Part shown: positions 26,604-35,121 of the stretch, piece by piece
How positions within the stretch are numbered: position 1 is the first letter of the stretch
How the letters are laid out: every line of letters begins with the position of its first letter
Program-made: the position numbers and the translations under genes
Source: Candidatus Gastranaerophilales bacterium
GTDB lineage: Bacteria; Cyanobacteriota; Vampirovibrionia; Gastranaerophilales; Gastranaerophilaceae
Direction of reading: 5' to 3'
Length of the DNA: 64,000 nt
Assembly: GCA_944323395.1 (NCBI GenBank)
Contig: CALUSI010000005.1
Location: forward strand, 52,421 to 116,420
The notes under the pieces: generated by a model
What the model was told of the DNA's origin: nothing
Database searches by the model: none
Seen by the model: the letters and a program-made list of their open reading frames with translations, nothing else

Positions 26604-27368
26604 ATTCAACAAATATTCCCAATACTTACAGCCAAGAACAAATTTGTAGAATCCAAAAACTATAACACAAATTATAAAGCCCCGTATACCGTTTTTATAT
26701 CCTCTTTTAAACAAGAATTTTTCAAATATAATAAACAGACTTTTCCAGGAATGCGCCCAGAAATTAATTTCTTTATTCTCTTTTATTTTCTTTTCAAGTT
26801 CTATATCAGTATATTGGTTAATAATATTAATCCATCCGGAAATACTTCTTTCCTGTTTATGTAAAATAGCAAGTTCTCTTCTGTTTTTGTCAATATAATA
26901 AATATCCCCTTGTTTTATTTGCGGGGTTGAGTGAATTTCAGGCGGATAATAAACAAAATCACGTTTATAAAATCTCATTATTTTATCAGGATATAAAACC
27001 TCCAATGCTTCACCCCAGCCGTATGTAATACGTGGAATGGATATTGCGGAATAATTCTGCGAATTTTTAATAAAATAATATAAATATTCACGCAGTTTTT
27101 CTGTTATTATTTCATCCGAATCAACAACAAGAACCCATTCAAAAGATGCATTTGAAATTGCAAAATTTCTTGCAGGTTCTACAAAACCCGTTTTTTCATG
27201 CATTATTATTTTACAATTATATTCTTTGGCTATATCAAGAGTTTTATCGGTTGAATACATATCGCATAATACAATTTCATCAAAATCTTTTATGCTCTCA
27301 AGGCACTCTCGTATAATTTTTTCATTATTATATGTATGAACTACAACAGAAATTTTGTCAGACATCAA
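26589..27368 (-). CDS. Family 2 glycosyltransferase, WaaE/KdtX type
   Basis: This 259-residue GT-A enzyme shows SVVVHTYNNEKIIRECLESI, LCDMYSTDKTLDIA, ARNFAISNASFEWVLVVDSD with the D-x-D metal site, and an RFYKRDFVYYPPEIH segment. That arrangement is typical of LPS-core and related beta-glycosyltransferases. A hydrophobic stretch near the C-terminus (GFIICVIVFGFYKFVLG) suggests membrane association. It is the last gene of the serS operon, 11 bases after hisH. Confidence 0.9.
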   Translation of the reverse strand: MMSDKISVVVHTYNNEKIIRECLESIKDFDEIVLCDMYSTDKTLDIAKEYNCKIIMHEKTGFVEPARNFAISNASFEWVLVVDSDEIITEKLREYLYYFIKNSQNYSAISIPRITYGWGEALEVLYPDKIMRFYKRDFVYYPPEIHSTPQIKQGDIYYIDKNRRELAILHKQERSISGWINIINQYTDIELEKKIKENKEINFWAHSWKSLFIIFEKFLFKRGYKNGIRGFIICVIVFGFYKFVLGCKYWEYLLNKKEP

Positions 27369-27379
27369 ACATCTCCCAT

Positions 27380-27970
27380 TTAAAGATTATACCAATTTCT
27401 GAAAAACTGCAGTCCTGCATTAGAACTCTTTTCTGGGTGGAATTGCACAGCGGTCAAATTACTTTTTTGAACCGAAGCGCAAAACTTTCCGTTATAATCG
27501 GTATAAGCGCTTATTATATTTTCATTTTCTGGTACAACATAATAAGAATTTACATAGTAGAAATAGCCCTCAGGAATATATATATTATTCTGAGTAGGTA
27601 TTACTTTATTCCATCCTATTTGAGGAATTTTCCCTTTTGTAAATCGTTTTACTTCACCTTGAAAGATCCCGAGCCCATTAACATTAGGAGCTTCTTCACT
27701 ACTTTCAAAAAGAATTTGAAGTCCAATACAAATACCAAGAAAAGGAATCCCCTTTTGACAACATTCTTTTATAACTGGAACTAATCCTTTTCTTTCCAAA
27801 TTGCTCATAGCTTGAGCAAAATGACCTTGTCCCGGGAAAATAATCTTTTTCGCAGATAAAATTTCATTTTTATCAGAAGTTATAACAAATGGGATATTAA
27901 GAAATGTCAGCATATTTGCGACACTTCTTAAATTTCCCGCTTCATAATCTACAATTACAACTTTATTCAA
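27380..27970 (-). CDS. hisH: Imidazole glycerol phosphate synthase, glutamine amidotransferase subunit
   Basis: This 196-residue class I amidotransferase supplies ammonia to HisF in histidine synthesis. It has VIVDYEAGNLRSVANML, PGQGHFAQAM, the nucleophile GICIGLQILFE (Cys near 82), the IGWNKV segment and the catalytic His/Glu in QFHPEKSS. It overlaps the aminotransferase by 8 bases. No hisF or other his gene is in the window; HisH paralogues also serve sugar amidation, so the histidine role is likely but not proven. Confidence 0.9.
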   Translation of the reverse strand: MNKVVIVDYEAGNLRSVANMLTFLNIPFVITSDKNEILSAKKIIFPGQGHFAQAMSNLERKGLVPVIKECCQKGIPFLGICIGLQILFESSEEAPNVNGLGIFQGEVKRFTKGKIPQIGWNKVIPTQNNIYIPEGYFYYVNSYYVVPENENIISAYTDYNGKFCASVQKSNLTAVQFHPEKSSNAGLQFFRNWYNL

Positions 27971-29207
27971 AATAGAAACCGTCTTCTTTTAATCTTCTGA
28001 TAACTTCACGCATTTGGTCTTCAGACGCAACAATTGACATTCTGACCCAGCCTTCTCCGTTTTCACCAAAACCACTACCCGGAACCAAAACTATACCGGA
28101 TTTTTGTAATACTGCATCAGTAAATTCTTTTGAAGTTTTATATTTTGGCGGTATCGGCAACCACAAATAGAATGTTGCTTTTGGAGGATTAATCTTATCC
28201 ATAGGCCAACCAAGTTCTTTAAAACCATCTACAACAACTTTTTGTTTTCTTTCAAATCGTTTATTTGCTTCTACAATATATTCATCGCCCTCTTTTGAAT
28301 TCAAAATAGCAGCCGCAGCTTTTTGAATTGGTTTATAAATACCTGTATCGATAGTTGATTTTAATTTTGCTAATATACCAACAGCATCTTTATTACCACA
28401 AACCCAACCAATTCTCCATCCTGTCATTGAATATGGTTTAGAAAAACTGTAAAATTCTACAGCAACATCCTTTGCGCCTTCAACTTCAAATACACTCGGA
28501 GCCTTTGGCTGACCTTCAAATACCATATCAATATATGCAGCATCGGATATTAGTAAAATTTTATGTTTCTTACAAAATTCAACCGTATGCTTCATATAAT
28601 CCATATTAGCAACAGCTCCTAACGGATTATTCGGATAATTAATAATAAGAGCCTTTACTCTTTTCATTGAATATCCATCTTTTTCAAGATTTACGGCTAC
28701 TTCATCTAAATTTGGCATAAAATTATTTTCAGGTTTTAATGGTAAACCATAAGCCAAACCGCCTGATACTTTAACCATTTCTTTATATGAAGCATACCCT
28801 GGATCCGGTATTAAAATTATATCTTGTTTAGTAACATCGGTAGTAGGATTAACCAATGCTCTAATCATATTGGCAATACCTTCTTTTGAACCAATCAAAG
28901 AACATATTTCTGTTTTTGTATCTAAATCAATACCAAAACGATTTTTCATTCTTTTTGCAACAGCTTCGACAAAATATGATTCTCCCTTTGGTACTGTATA
29001 TGTGTGTAAGCCATCTTCATTTGCAGCTTCTATCAATTTTTTTGTAACAAACTCAGGAGGTGCTTCAACAGGAGCTCCCATTGATAAAGAAATCGGTTTC
29101 CTTCCCTTTGCAGTTAATTCAGGAGTCAAACGCTGAGTTTCTTGTTTAATTTGGAACATAATGTATGTTTCCAAAGATTGAACATAATCGTTAAATAATT
29201 CTTTCAT
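27963..29207 (-). CDS. dapL: LL-diaminopimelate aminotransferase (DapL-type PLP enzyme)
   Basis: The 414 residues start at the ATG preceded by GGAGA; a longer frame begins at 29261. The fold-type I aminotransferase features are clear: GSKEGIANM, DPGYASYKE, NYPNNPLGAVA, SDAAYIDMVFEG and the PLP lysine in SFSKPYSMTGWRIG. DapL converts tetrahydrodipicolinate directly to LL-DAP for peptidoglycan and lysine, as in plants, Cyanobacteria and Chlamydia. An alternative substrate within this aminotransferase group is possible. Confidence 0.85.
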   Translation of the reverse strand: MKELFNDYVQSLETYIMFQIKQETQRLTPELTAKGRKPISLSMGAPVEAPPEFVTKKLIEAANEDGLHTYTVPKGESYFVEAVAKRMKNRFGIDLDTKTEICSLIGSKEGIANMIRALVNPTTDVTKQDIILIPDPGYASYKEMVKVSGGLAYGLPLKPENNFMPNLDEVAVNLEKDGYSMKRVKALIINYPNNPLGAVANMDYMKHTVEFCKKHKILLISDAAYIDMVFEGQPKAPSVFEVEGAKDVAVEFYSFSKPYSMTGWRIGWVCGNKDAVGILAKLKSTIDTGIYKPIQKAAAAILNSKEGDEYIVEANKRFERKQKVVVDGFKELGWPMDKINPPKATFYLWLPIPPKYKTSKEFTDAVLQKSGIVLVPGSGFGENGEGWVRMSIVASEDQMREVIRRLKEDGFYFE

Positions 29208-29226
29208 TTTATGTCTCCAACTAGCT

Positions 29227-30021
29227 TTACACTTTATTTTTTGATTGCCAAGCCCAAGCATTATGATTATGAATACTTTCTTGAGCTTCGACTTCTACTT
29301 CATAAAAAGTAACCTTTTCATCTTTTTCTAAAAGACAAATAACATCACGTAAAACATCCTCAACAAACTTAGGGTTTTCATATGCTGATTCCGTAACATA
29401 TTTTTCATCACATCTCTTTAAAATTGAATAAACTTGACTTGAACCGCAACTCTCAATTTTTTCAACCAAATCTTCAATCCAAATTATATCATTTTCATCA
29501 TAACTAACTTTTACTTTTACCATTGTTCTTTGATTATGAGCCGAATACTTTGAAATCTCCTTAGAACAAGGACACAATGTTGTAACAGGAACTTTTACCC
29601 CCAAGATAAACTTGTAATTATCACCTGTTAAATCACCTTGAAAAGAACAGTCATAGCCAACAGGAAACTCCATCTCACTGATAGGCGCTTTTTTATTAAT
29701 AAAATATTTAAACTCAAATTTAACATGGGCAGATTCTGATTCTAAGCGTTTTTTTACATCTTGTAAAAGTCCTTTTATATCAACCCCCAAAGTCCTTTTA
29801 CTTGAATATTCACTTAAAATTTCTATAAAACGAGACATATGTGTACCTCTGTAATCGTGAGGTAATGTAACACTTAATCTCGCTTTTGCTGATACTACCT
29901 GACTGTCAGAATTTTTCCTATCTATTAATAAAGGTACCTCAACGCCATTAACACCGACCTTTTGAATATCGATGCCTCTTTGATCTTTTTGATTTTGTAT
30001 ATCTTTTAACTGGCTATTCAT
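29227..30021 (-). CDS. folE2: GTP cyclohydrolase I type 2 (FolE2)
   Basis: This 264-residue T-fold enzyme makes dihydroneopterin triphosphate for folate. It shows PLLIDRK, the HMSRFIEIL segment, and VTTLCPCSKEISKYSAHNQR with conserved Cys at 150 and 152, all characteristic of the metal-promiscuous FolE2 form. It ends NHNAWAW. The internal ATG that overlaps the upstream gene's stop by 8 bases is chosen over a start 30 bases earlier. It pairs functionally with tmk and folD in one-carbon and thymidylate metabolism. Confidence 0.95.
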   Translation of the reverse strand: MNSQLKDIQNQKDQRGIDIQKVGVNGVEVPLLIDRKNSDSQVVSAKARLSVTLPHDYRGTHMSRFIEILSEYSSKRTLGVDIKGLLQDVKKRLESESAHVKFEFKYFINKKAPISEMEFPVGYDCSFQGDLTGDNYKFILGVKVPVTTLCPCSKEISKYSAHNQRTMVKVKVSYDENDIIWIEDLVEKIESCGSSQVYSILKRCDEKYVTESAYENPKFVEDVLRDVICLLEKDEKVTFYEVEVEAQESIHNHNAWAWQSKNKV

Positions 30022-30355
30022 TATCTTCTTTTTCCAAAGATTCCATATCATTACTTTCCATAGCCAAAAGCAATTTCAAAGCAGCTATTCTCTGAGTTTG
30101 AGGAGGTGCAACTCTTAACAATTCAATAGCTTTTAACATTACAGGATCACTGTCGTACCAACGATTTCCTTTTCCTGAAAACTGTTGTGTAATCTCATAG
30201 ATTCTTTCGATTACATCCTGAGCAACCTGTTCTTGAAGAGAAATAATAAAATCTGCCGCAGTTGATTTTTTATCATCTGTCTGCAATTTTAAAAGTTCTA
30301 ATGCTTCCTTTAATATAGGGTCATTATCATACCAACGTCTATAACCTTCAGGCAT
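30014..30355 (-). CDS. Two-repeat helical protein of unknown function
   Basis: The 113 residues contain two copies of RWYD-[NS]-DP-[IV]-[LM]-x-x-A-[LI]-ELL (starting at about residues 7 and 65), each followed by helical sequence that includes a Q/K-rich A-x-x-[FL]-[IL] segment. The C-terminus is acidic (MESLEKEDNE). It lies between tmk and folE2, overlapping folE2, so it is expressed with nucleotide metabolism. I know no function. Confidence 0.75.
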   Translation of the reverse strand: MPEGYRRWYDNDPILKEALELLKLQTDDKKSTAADFIISLQEQVAQDVIERIYEITQQFSGKGNRWYDSDPVMLKAIELLRVAPPQTQRIAALKLLLAMESNDMESLEKEDNE

Positions 30356-30364
30356 TTCTTCTCC

Positions 30365-30985
30365 TTATTTCTCTTGTAATAACTTTATTATAATATCTTT
30401 TGTATCTTCGAAAACAGTTTCTATTGAATTATTTGCATTTATTAACTTTATACGATTTGGTTCTTCTTTTTGAAGTTCAATATAACCATTTCTTACTTTT
30501 CTATGAAAATCTATCCCAGCAGATTCCATTCTGTCTTTTTCACTGCCAACACGTTGCTGAGCGGTTTCTGTCGAAACATCATATAATAATGTTAAATCAG
30601 GTTTTAATCCATTTACTGCTATTTTATTTAGTTCTTTCAATAAAGATATGTCTTGACCTCTTCCATATCCTTGATATGCAATTGTAGAATCTGTATGTCT
30701 ATCACACAAAACTATTGTACCTTTTTCAAGCGCAGGTTTTATGTATGTTTCAACATGTTGTGCCCTATCAGCTAAGAATAAAAACATTTCACATCTGTCA
30801 GCTACTACGCCTTTATGATGTAATAGTATATCTCTTATTTTCTGTCCGATATCCAAAGCACCGGGTTCTCTTGTTACAATAACACTATAACCTTTTTCTT
30901 CCAAAAAAGTTTTAACATTATTTAACTGAGTCGTTTTTCCTGAACCATCAGCACCTTCAAAAGTAATAAATAGACCTTTTTTCAT
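30365..30985 (-). CDS. tmk: Thymidylate kinase
   Basis: This 206-residue P-loop kinase converts dTMP to dTDP. It has FEGADGSGKTTQ at 9-20, TREPGA, the DRHTDSTIAYQGYGRG region (DRY/H lid motif) near 95-110, and LLYDVSTETAQQR. It starts one base after the serS stop on the minus strand, so it is in the same operon. Confidence 0.97.
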   Translation of the reverse strand: MKKGLFITFEGADGSGKTTQLNNVKTFLEEKGYSVIVTREPGALDIGQKIRDILLHHKGVVADRCEMFLFLADRAQHVETYIKPALEKGTIVLCDRHTDSTIAYQGYGRGQDISLLKELNKIAVNGLKPDLTLLYDVSTETAQQRVGSEKDRMESAGIDFHRKVRNGYIELQKEEPNRIKLINANNSIETVFEDTKDIIIKLLQEK

Positions 30986-30986
30986 A

Positions 30987-32252
30987 TTACAGAATATCCC
31001 AGCCTGTATATTTTCTTAACACTTTTGGTATTGTGACTGTTCCATCTTCGTTTTGGAAATTTTCCAAAATTGCAGCAAATGTTCTTCCTACAGCAAGACC
31101 TGAACCATTCAATGTATGAACAAATACAGGCTTGCCTGTTTCTTTACTTCTATATCTTATATTTGCTCTTCTGGCTTGAAAATCACCAAAATTAGAACAA
31201 CTTGAAATTTCTTTATAATTATTATAAGAAGGTAACCAAACTTCCAAGTCAAAACATTTTCTTGCTGAGAAACCAATGTCGCCCGTTGATAGTGCAACTC
31301 TTCTATATGGAAGTTCTAATAATTCAAGTACTCTTTCTGCATTTCTCGTCAATTTTTCATGTTCTTCAACGCTTGTTTCAGGAGTACATAACTTTACTAA
31401 CTCAACTTTATTAAATTGGTGCTGTCTTATTAATCCTCTTGTATCTTTACCTGCGCTGCCTGCTTCTCTTCTGAAACAAGGTGTGTATGCTGTCATATAC
31501 TTTGGTAAATCATCTTCATTTAAAATTTCACCTGAATATATATTTGTCACAGGTACTTCTGCAGTCGGAATCAAATATAAATCTTCTTCTTCGCACTTAT
31601 ACATATCTTGTGCAAATTTAGGAAGCTGACCTGTTCCAGTCATTGCAGCAGCATTTACCATTACAGGCGGCAATATTTCTTCATAACCGTGTTCTTGAGT
31701 GTGAGTATCTAAGAAAAAATTAATTATCGCACGTTCTAATTGAGCACCTTTTCCTCTATACAAAGAAAATCTGGATTGAGAAAGTTTAACTCCACGTTCA
31801 AAATCTACTATATTTTTTTCTACACATATATCCCAATGTGCTTTTTGCTCAAAGTTTACTTTACGAGGTTCACCATATCTTTTTACTTCGACATTATCAT
31901 CTTCTGATAATCCTATAGGAGTAGTCTCATCAGGAATATTTGGTGTTGATAAAAGAAGATTTTTTTGTTCTATATCAAGTTGTTGTTCTTTTTCTTCCAA
32001 AGCTTTTATTTCATCAGCCATTTCTTTTACTTGAGCTTGAATTTCATCAGTATTTTGACCTTGTTTCTTTAATATACCAATTTCTTGAGACATAGATTTT
32101 CTTTTTGCTCTGAGTTCATCAGCTTGAGTTTGAACTTTTCTTCTTTGTGCATCAATATCCAAAATACCGTCAATTGATAGATTTGGATTTCTTCTTTTCA
32201 ATAACTCATTAACTTTTTCAGGATTTTCCCTAATCATTCTAATATCTAACAT
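30987..32252 (-). CDS. serS: Seryl-tRNA synthetase
   Basis: This class II synthetase charges tRNA-Ser. A long helical tRNA-binding arm at about 25-105 precedes motif 2 (TPCFRREAGSAGKDTRGLIR) and motif 3 (NGSGLAVGRTFAAILENFQ), both intact. Of the possible starts, the ATG at 32252 is 7 bases from GAGG. No T-box leader is visible. It heads the serS-tmk-x-folE2-dapL-hisH-GT operon. Confidence 0.98.
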   Translation of the reverse strand: MLDIRMIRENPEKVNELLKRRNPNLSIDGILDIDAQRRKVQTQADELRAKRKSMSQEIGILKKQGQNTDEIQAQVKEMADEIKALEEKEQQLDIEQKNLLLSTPNIPDETTPIGLSEDDNVEVKRYGEPRKVNFEQKAHWDICVEKNIVDFERGVKLSQSRFSLYRGKGAQLERAIINFFLDTHTQEHGYEEILPPVMVNAAAMTGTGQLPKFAQDMYKCEEEDLYLIPTAEVPVTNIYSGEILNEDDLPKYMTAYTPCFRREAGSAGKDTRGLIRQHQFNKVELVKLCTPETSVEEHEKLTRNAERVLELLELPYRRVALSTGDIGFSARKCFDLEVWLPSYNNYKEISSCSNFGDFQARRANIRYRSKETGKPVFVHTLNGSGLAVGRTFAAILENFQNEDGTVTIPKVLRKYTGWDIL

Positions 32253-32346
32253 AATCACACCTCGTATTTATCACTTAGTATTTTATTCGAAACACATTTA
32301 AAATAAAAGCTATTTTTTTGTTATAATAATTATTAAGGAAAAAATT

Positions 32347-33294
32347 ATGACAGAAAAGAAGTATAAAAAGAGAATATTATTCATTGGAATGCCTGATATG
32401 GCATTAGTTTGTTTAAGCAAATTAGCAGCAAAGGGAATAAACATAGTAGGTGTCGTACCGCCAGCAAAAGATGATCCTACAAACAAACTAATGATGGATA
32501 CAGCTCAAAATCTTGGATTTGATATTATCGATTACAATATAAGTTTAAGCGATAAAGGATTTTTACAAAGAATAAAAAATCTAAATGCGGATTTGGGTGT
32601 CGTTGCTTCTTTCAATAAAAGATTACCTAAGGAACTGCTTCAACTAACAAAAGATGGTTTTATAAATTTACATCCATCAAAATTACCTGATTATAGAGGT
32701 GCAAATCCATATTCTCACGTAATTATAAATGGTGAAGAAGAATCTGCTATTACACTTCATTTTATGGATGAAAACTTTGATACAGGAGATATAATTTCTC
32801 AATACAGATTTAATTTAGATTTAAATGAAACAATGGGAACATTGTTTTACAGAACTAACCAAATGTGTGCTTCAATGCTTTATGAAGCATTAGATTACTA
32901 TGAAACTCACGATTTCCCGAGAAAACCACAGCCAAAAGACGGAGAATACAAAAAAGCAGAAGCTCTATCATTTGAAAAGAAAAATATTTTTATAGACTGG
33001 AATAAATCTGCAGAAGAAATTGAAAGATTTATTAGAGGATTAAACCCATATATAGGTGCCATAACCTGTTACAATGGAACTATTTTAAGAATAAACTCTG
33101 CATATGTTATAGAAAAAAATCACAATTTTACCCCCGGGACTATATGCGATACAAAAAATTCATTAAAAGTTGCTTGTGGTGAAGATATTTTGGAAATAGA
33201 TTCAATTCAATATGGAGCATTTTTCATTTCTTCGGGCAGAGATTTTGTTGAACGTTTAAATCCTAAAAAAGGAGAAATTTTATACAGTGAATAA
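32347..33294 (+). CDS. Methionyl-tRNA formyltransferase-like protein
   Basis: This 315-residue formyltransferase-fold protein has GFINLHPSKLPDYRGANP with the catalytic Asn and His, and DENFDTGDI with the catalytic Asp. The C-terminal domain (IDWNKSAEEIERFIRGLNP..GAITCYNG) fits Fmt (WxxxAxxIxxxIRAxxPxPGA). The N-terminal GMPDMALVCLSKL differs from the usual GTPxFA. It could be true Fmt or a sugar-nucleotide formyltransferase; the C-terminal match favours Fmt. GTG overlap joins it to the next gene. Confidence 0.8.
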   Translation: MTEKKYKKRILFIGMPDMALVCLSKLAAKGINIVGVVPPAKDDPTNKLMMDTAQNLGFDIIDYNISLSDKGFLQRIKNLNADLGVVASFNKRLPKELLQLTKDGFINLHPSKLPDYRGANPYSHVIINGEEESAITLHFMDENFDTGDIISQYRFNLDLNETMGTLFYRTNQMCASMLYEALDYYETHDFPRKPQPKDGEYKKAEALSFEKKNIFIDWNKSAEEIERFIRGLNPYIGAITCYNGTILRINSAYVIEKNHNFTPGTICDTKNSLKVACGEDILEIDSIQYGAFFISSGRDFVERLNPKKGEILYSE

Positions 33295-34117
33295 ACTTCA
33301 TTTTTTAACAGCCGGTTTACCTTTAGCAACTGAAGGGAAAGGCTACAAAAAGGGAATTGATTTGATTAATCAAATGGATTTGGATGGACTCGAGGTTGAA
33401 TTCGTTCACGGTGTCAAAATGAATGAATCAAATCAAACACTTGTAAAGCAATTCAGCCAACTTCAAGATAAAAAAATCACTTGTCACGGTCCATATTATA
33501 TAAACCTTAACTCTCAAGAAGAAGAAAAAATTGAGGCAAGTGTTAACAGAATACTTGAAACAGCAAGAATGGGTGAGAAAATAGGTGCATACAGTATAAC
33601 TTTCCACGCTGCATTTTATATGAAACAATCTATAGATGAGGTTTATAAAACAGTATATAAATCTATGGAAAAAATTTGTTCAATATTAGAAGCAGAAAAC
33701 AACAATATTTGGGTACGTCCTGAAACTACAGGAAAAGGAACCCAATGGGGAACTTTAGAAGAGATTGTACAACTTTCAAAAGAGTTTAAAAATGTATTAC
33801 CTTGCGTAGATTTTGCACATATTCACGCAAGAAATAACGGAATATATAATACCTATGATGAATTTTCCAAAATGTTCGAATATATGGGAAAAGAATTAGG
33901 AGATGATATTTTTAATAATTTCCACGCGCATTTAGCCGGTATAGAATATGGAGCAAAAGGTGAGAAGAATCATCTTATTTTAGAAGAAAGTGATATGAAT
34001 TACAAAGATCTTTTAAAAGTATTTAAAGAATATAATGTAAAAGGCGTTTTAGTATGTGAAAGCCCTAATATTGAAGAAGATACAAAACTTTTAAAAGATT
34101 ATTATTTAAGTTTATAA
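33287..34117 (+). CDS. Endonuclease IV-like TIM-barrel (AP-endonuclease family 2) protein
   Basis: The 276 residues keep the order of endonuclease IV metal motifs: CHGPYYINL, a FHAAFY strand, RPETTGKGTQWGTLEEI, CVDFAHIHAR, FHAHLAGIEYGAKGEKNH and VCESP. Several motifs (FAHIH, ETTGK) follow the Nfo-like branch, not the sugar isomerases, so removal of abasic sites is plausible. It starts at GTG with an 8-base overlap of the formyltransferase gene, after AAAGGAG. Confidence 0.78.
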   Translation: MNKLHFLTAGLPLATEGKGYKKGIDLINQMDLDGLEVEFVHGVKMNESNQTLVKQFSQLQDKKITCHGPYYINLNSQEEEKIEASVNRILETARMGEKIGAYSITFHAAFYMKQSIDEVYKTVYKSMEKICSILEAENNNIWVRPETTGKGTQWGTLEEIVQLSKEFKNVLPCVDFAHIHARNNGIYNTYDEFSKMFEYMGKELGDDIFNNFHAHLAGIEYGAKGEKNHLILEESDMNYKDLLKVFKEYNVKGVLVCESPNIEEDTKLLKDYYLSL

Positions 34118-34151
34118 AAAAATAGAGCAGTAAATCTGCCCTATTTTTTTT
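34116..34151. terminator. Bidirectional terminator
   Basis: AATAGAGCAG and CTGCCCTATT flank a 5-base loop (one A-C mismatch), with A- and T-runs on the two sides. It separates the endonuclease-like gene from the parvulin gene. Confidence 0.7.
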
Positions 34152-34164
34152 CAGATATATTGTT

Positions 34165-34572
34165 TTATTTCTTTGACACTACATAAATTAAATGATATCC
34201 AAATTGTGTTTTAACTGGATCTGAAACAGTACCTTCAGTGAGGCTAAAAGCTGCATCTTCAAAAGGTTTAACCATATCACCTTTACCAAACCAACCTAAT
34301 TTGCCCCCATCAGCACCTGATGGACATTTAGAATATTTTCTTGCAGCACTTGTAAAATTACTGAAAATTTCAGTTCTGGTTTGTCCTTTCATAATTTCAT
34401 TTTTTAGGTCAATTGCCTCTTGTTCCGTAGGTACTAAGATATGATATGCTTGAACTTGCTTATATTCTGCAGCTTCAACTCTTGATGAAACTGAATTTAA
34501 AGAACATAAATCAGTACCAGAAAGACAAATTAATGCCGAAACAAATAAAATTAATGATAAAAATTTTTTCAT
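34165..34572 (-). CDS. Secreted parvulin-type peptidyl-prolyl isomerase
   Basis: The 135-residue protein has a signal peptide (about 1-35, likely cleaved near VEA). The single rotamase domain shows QAYHILVPTEQEA, KYSKCPSGADGGKLGWFGKG, PFEDAAFSL and TQFGYHLIYVV. It assists folding of exported proteins and is unusually short, being just the PpiC domain. It is monocistronic. Confidence 0.92.
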   Translation of the reverse strand: MKKFLSLILFVSALICLSGTDLCSLNSVSSRVEAAEYKQVQAYHILVPTEQEAIDLKNEIMKGQTRTEIFSNFTSAARKYSKCPSGADGGKLGWFGKGDMVKPFEDAAFSLTEGTVSDPVKTQFGYHLIYVVSKK

Positions 34573-34615
34573 AAATACCCTTTCTATATTGTATAGAAAA
34601 TTATAATAAAATATT

Positions 34616-35119
34616 TTACTTATTCAAATTAATAAACTGGTTTTCTCTTGTGATAGCAACAACACCTGAACGAACTAATTCTTTTACTCCCAATGGTTTT
34701 AGAAGTGCCAATATAGTTGCAACCTGTCTTGAGTCACCGCAAAATTCCAATGTATATGTTTCTGTTGATACATCAATAATCTTTGCATCAAAAATTTCCG
34801 CAATTCTCAAAATTTCATTTCTTGCATTATCTTTTGCAGTAACTTTACAAAAAATCAATTCTTTTTCTATGCATTTCTCTGCAGATTTTGGAAGTTCTAC
34901 AACTTTAATTGTATTTATTAATCTGTTCAATTGCTTACAGATTTGTTCAATAACAAATTCATCTCCGACCGTAACTATTGTTATTCTTGAAAAAGATGGA
35001 TCAATAGTAGCAGCTACTGATAAACTTTCTATATTATATCCTCTGGTTGAAAATAAATCACAGACACATGATAAAATTCCAGGTTCATTTTTTACTAAAA
35101 CAGATATAGTATGTCGCAT
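34616..35119 (-). CDS. ilvN: Acetolactate synthase regulatory small subunit
   Basis: This 167-residue protein has an N-terminal ACT domain (HTISVLVKNEPGILSCVCDL, RGYNIESLSV) that senses valine, and a C-terminal domain typical of IlvH/IlvN (EKELIFCKV...; TYTLEFCGD). It directly follows ilvB with a 2-base gap and forms the holoenzyme with it. Confidence 0.96.
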   Translation of the reverse strand: MRHTISVLVKNEPGILSCVCDLFSTRGYNIESLSVAATIDPSFSRITIVTVGDEFVIEQICKQLNRLINTIKVVELPKSAEKCIEKELIFCKVTAKDNARNEILRIAEIFDAKIIDVSTETYTLEFCGDSRQVATILALLKPLGVKELVRSGVVAITRENQFINLNK

Positions 35120-35121
35120 AA

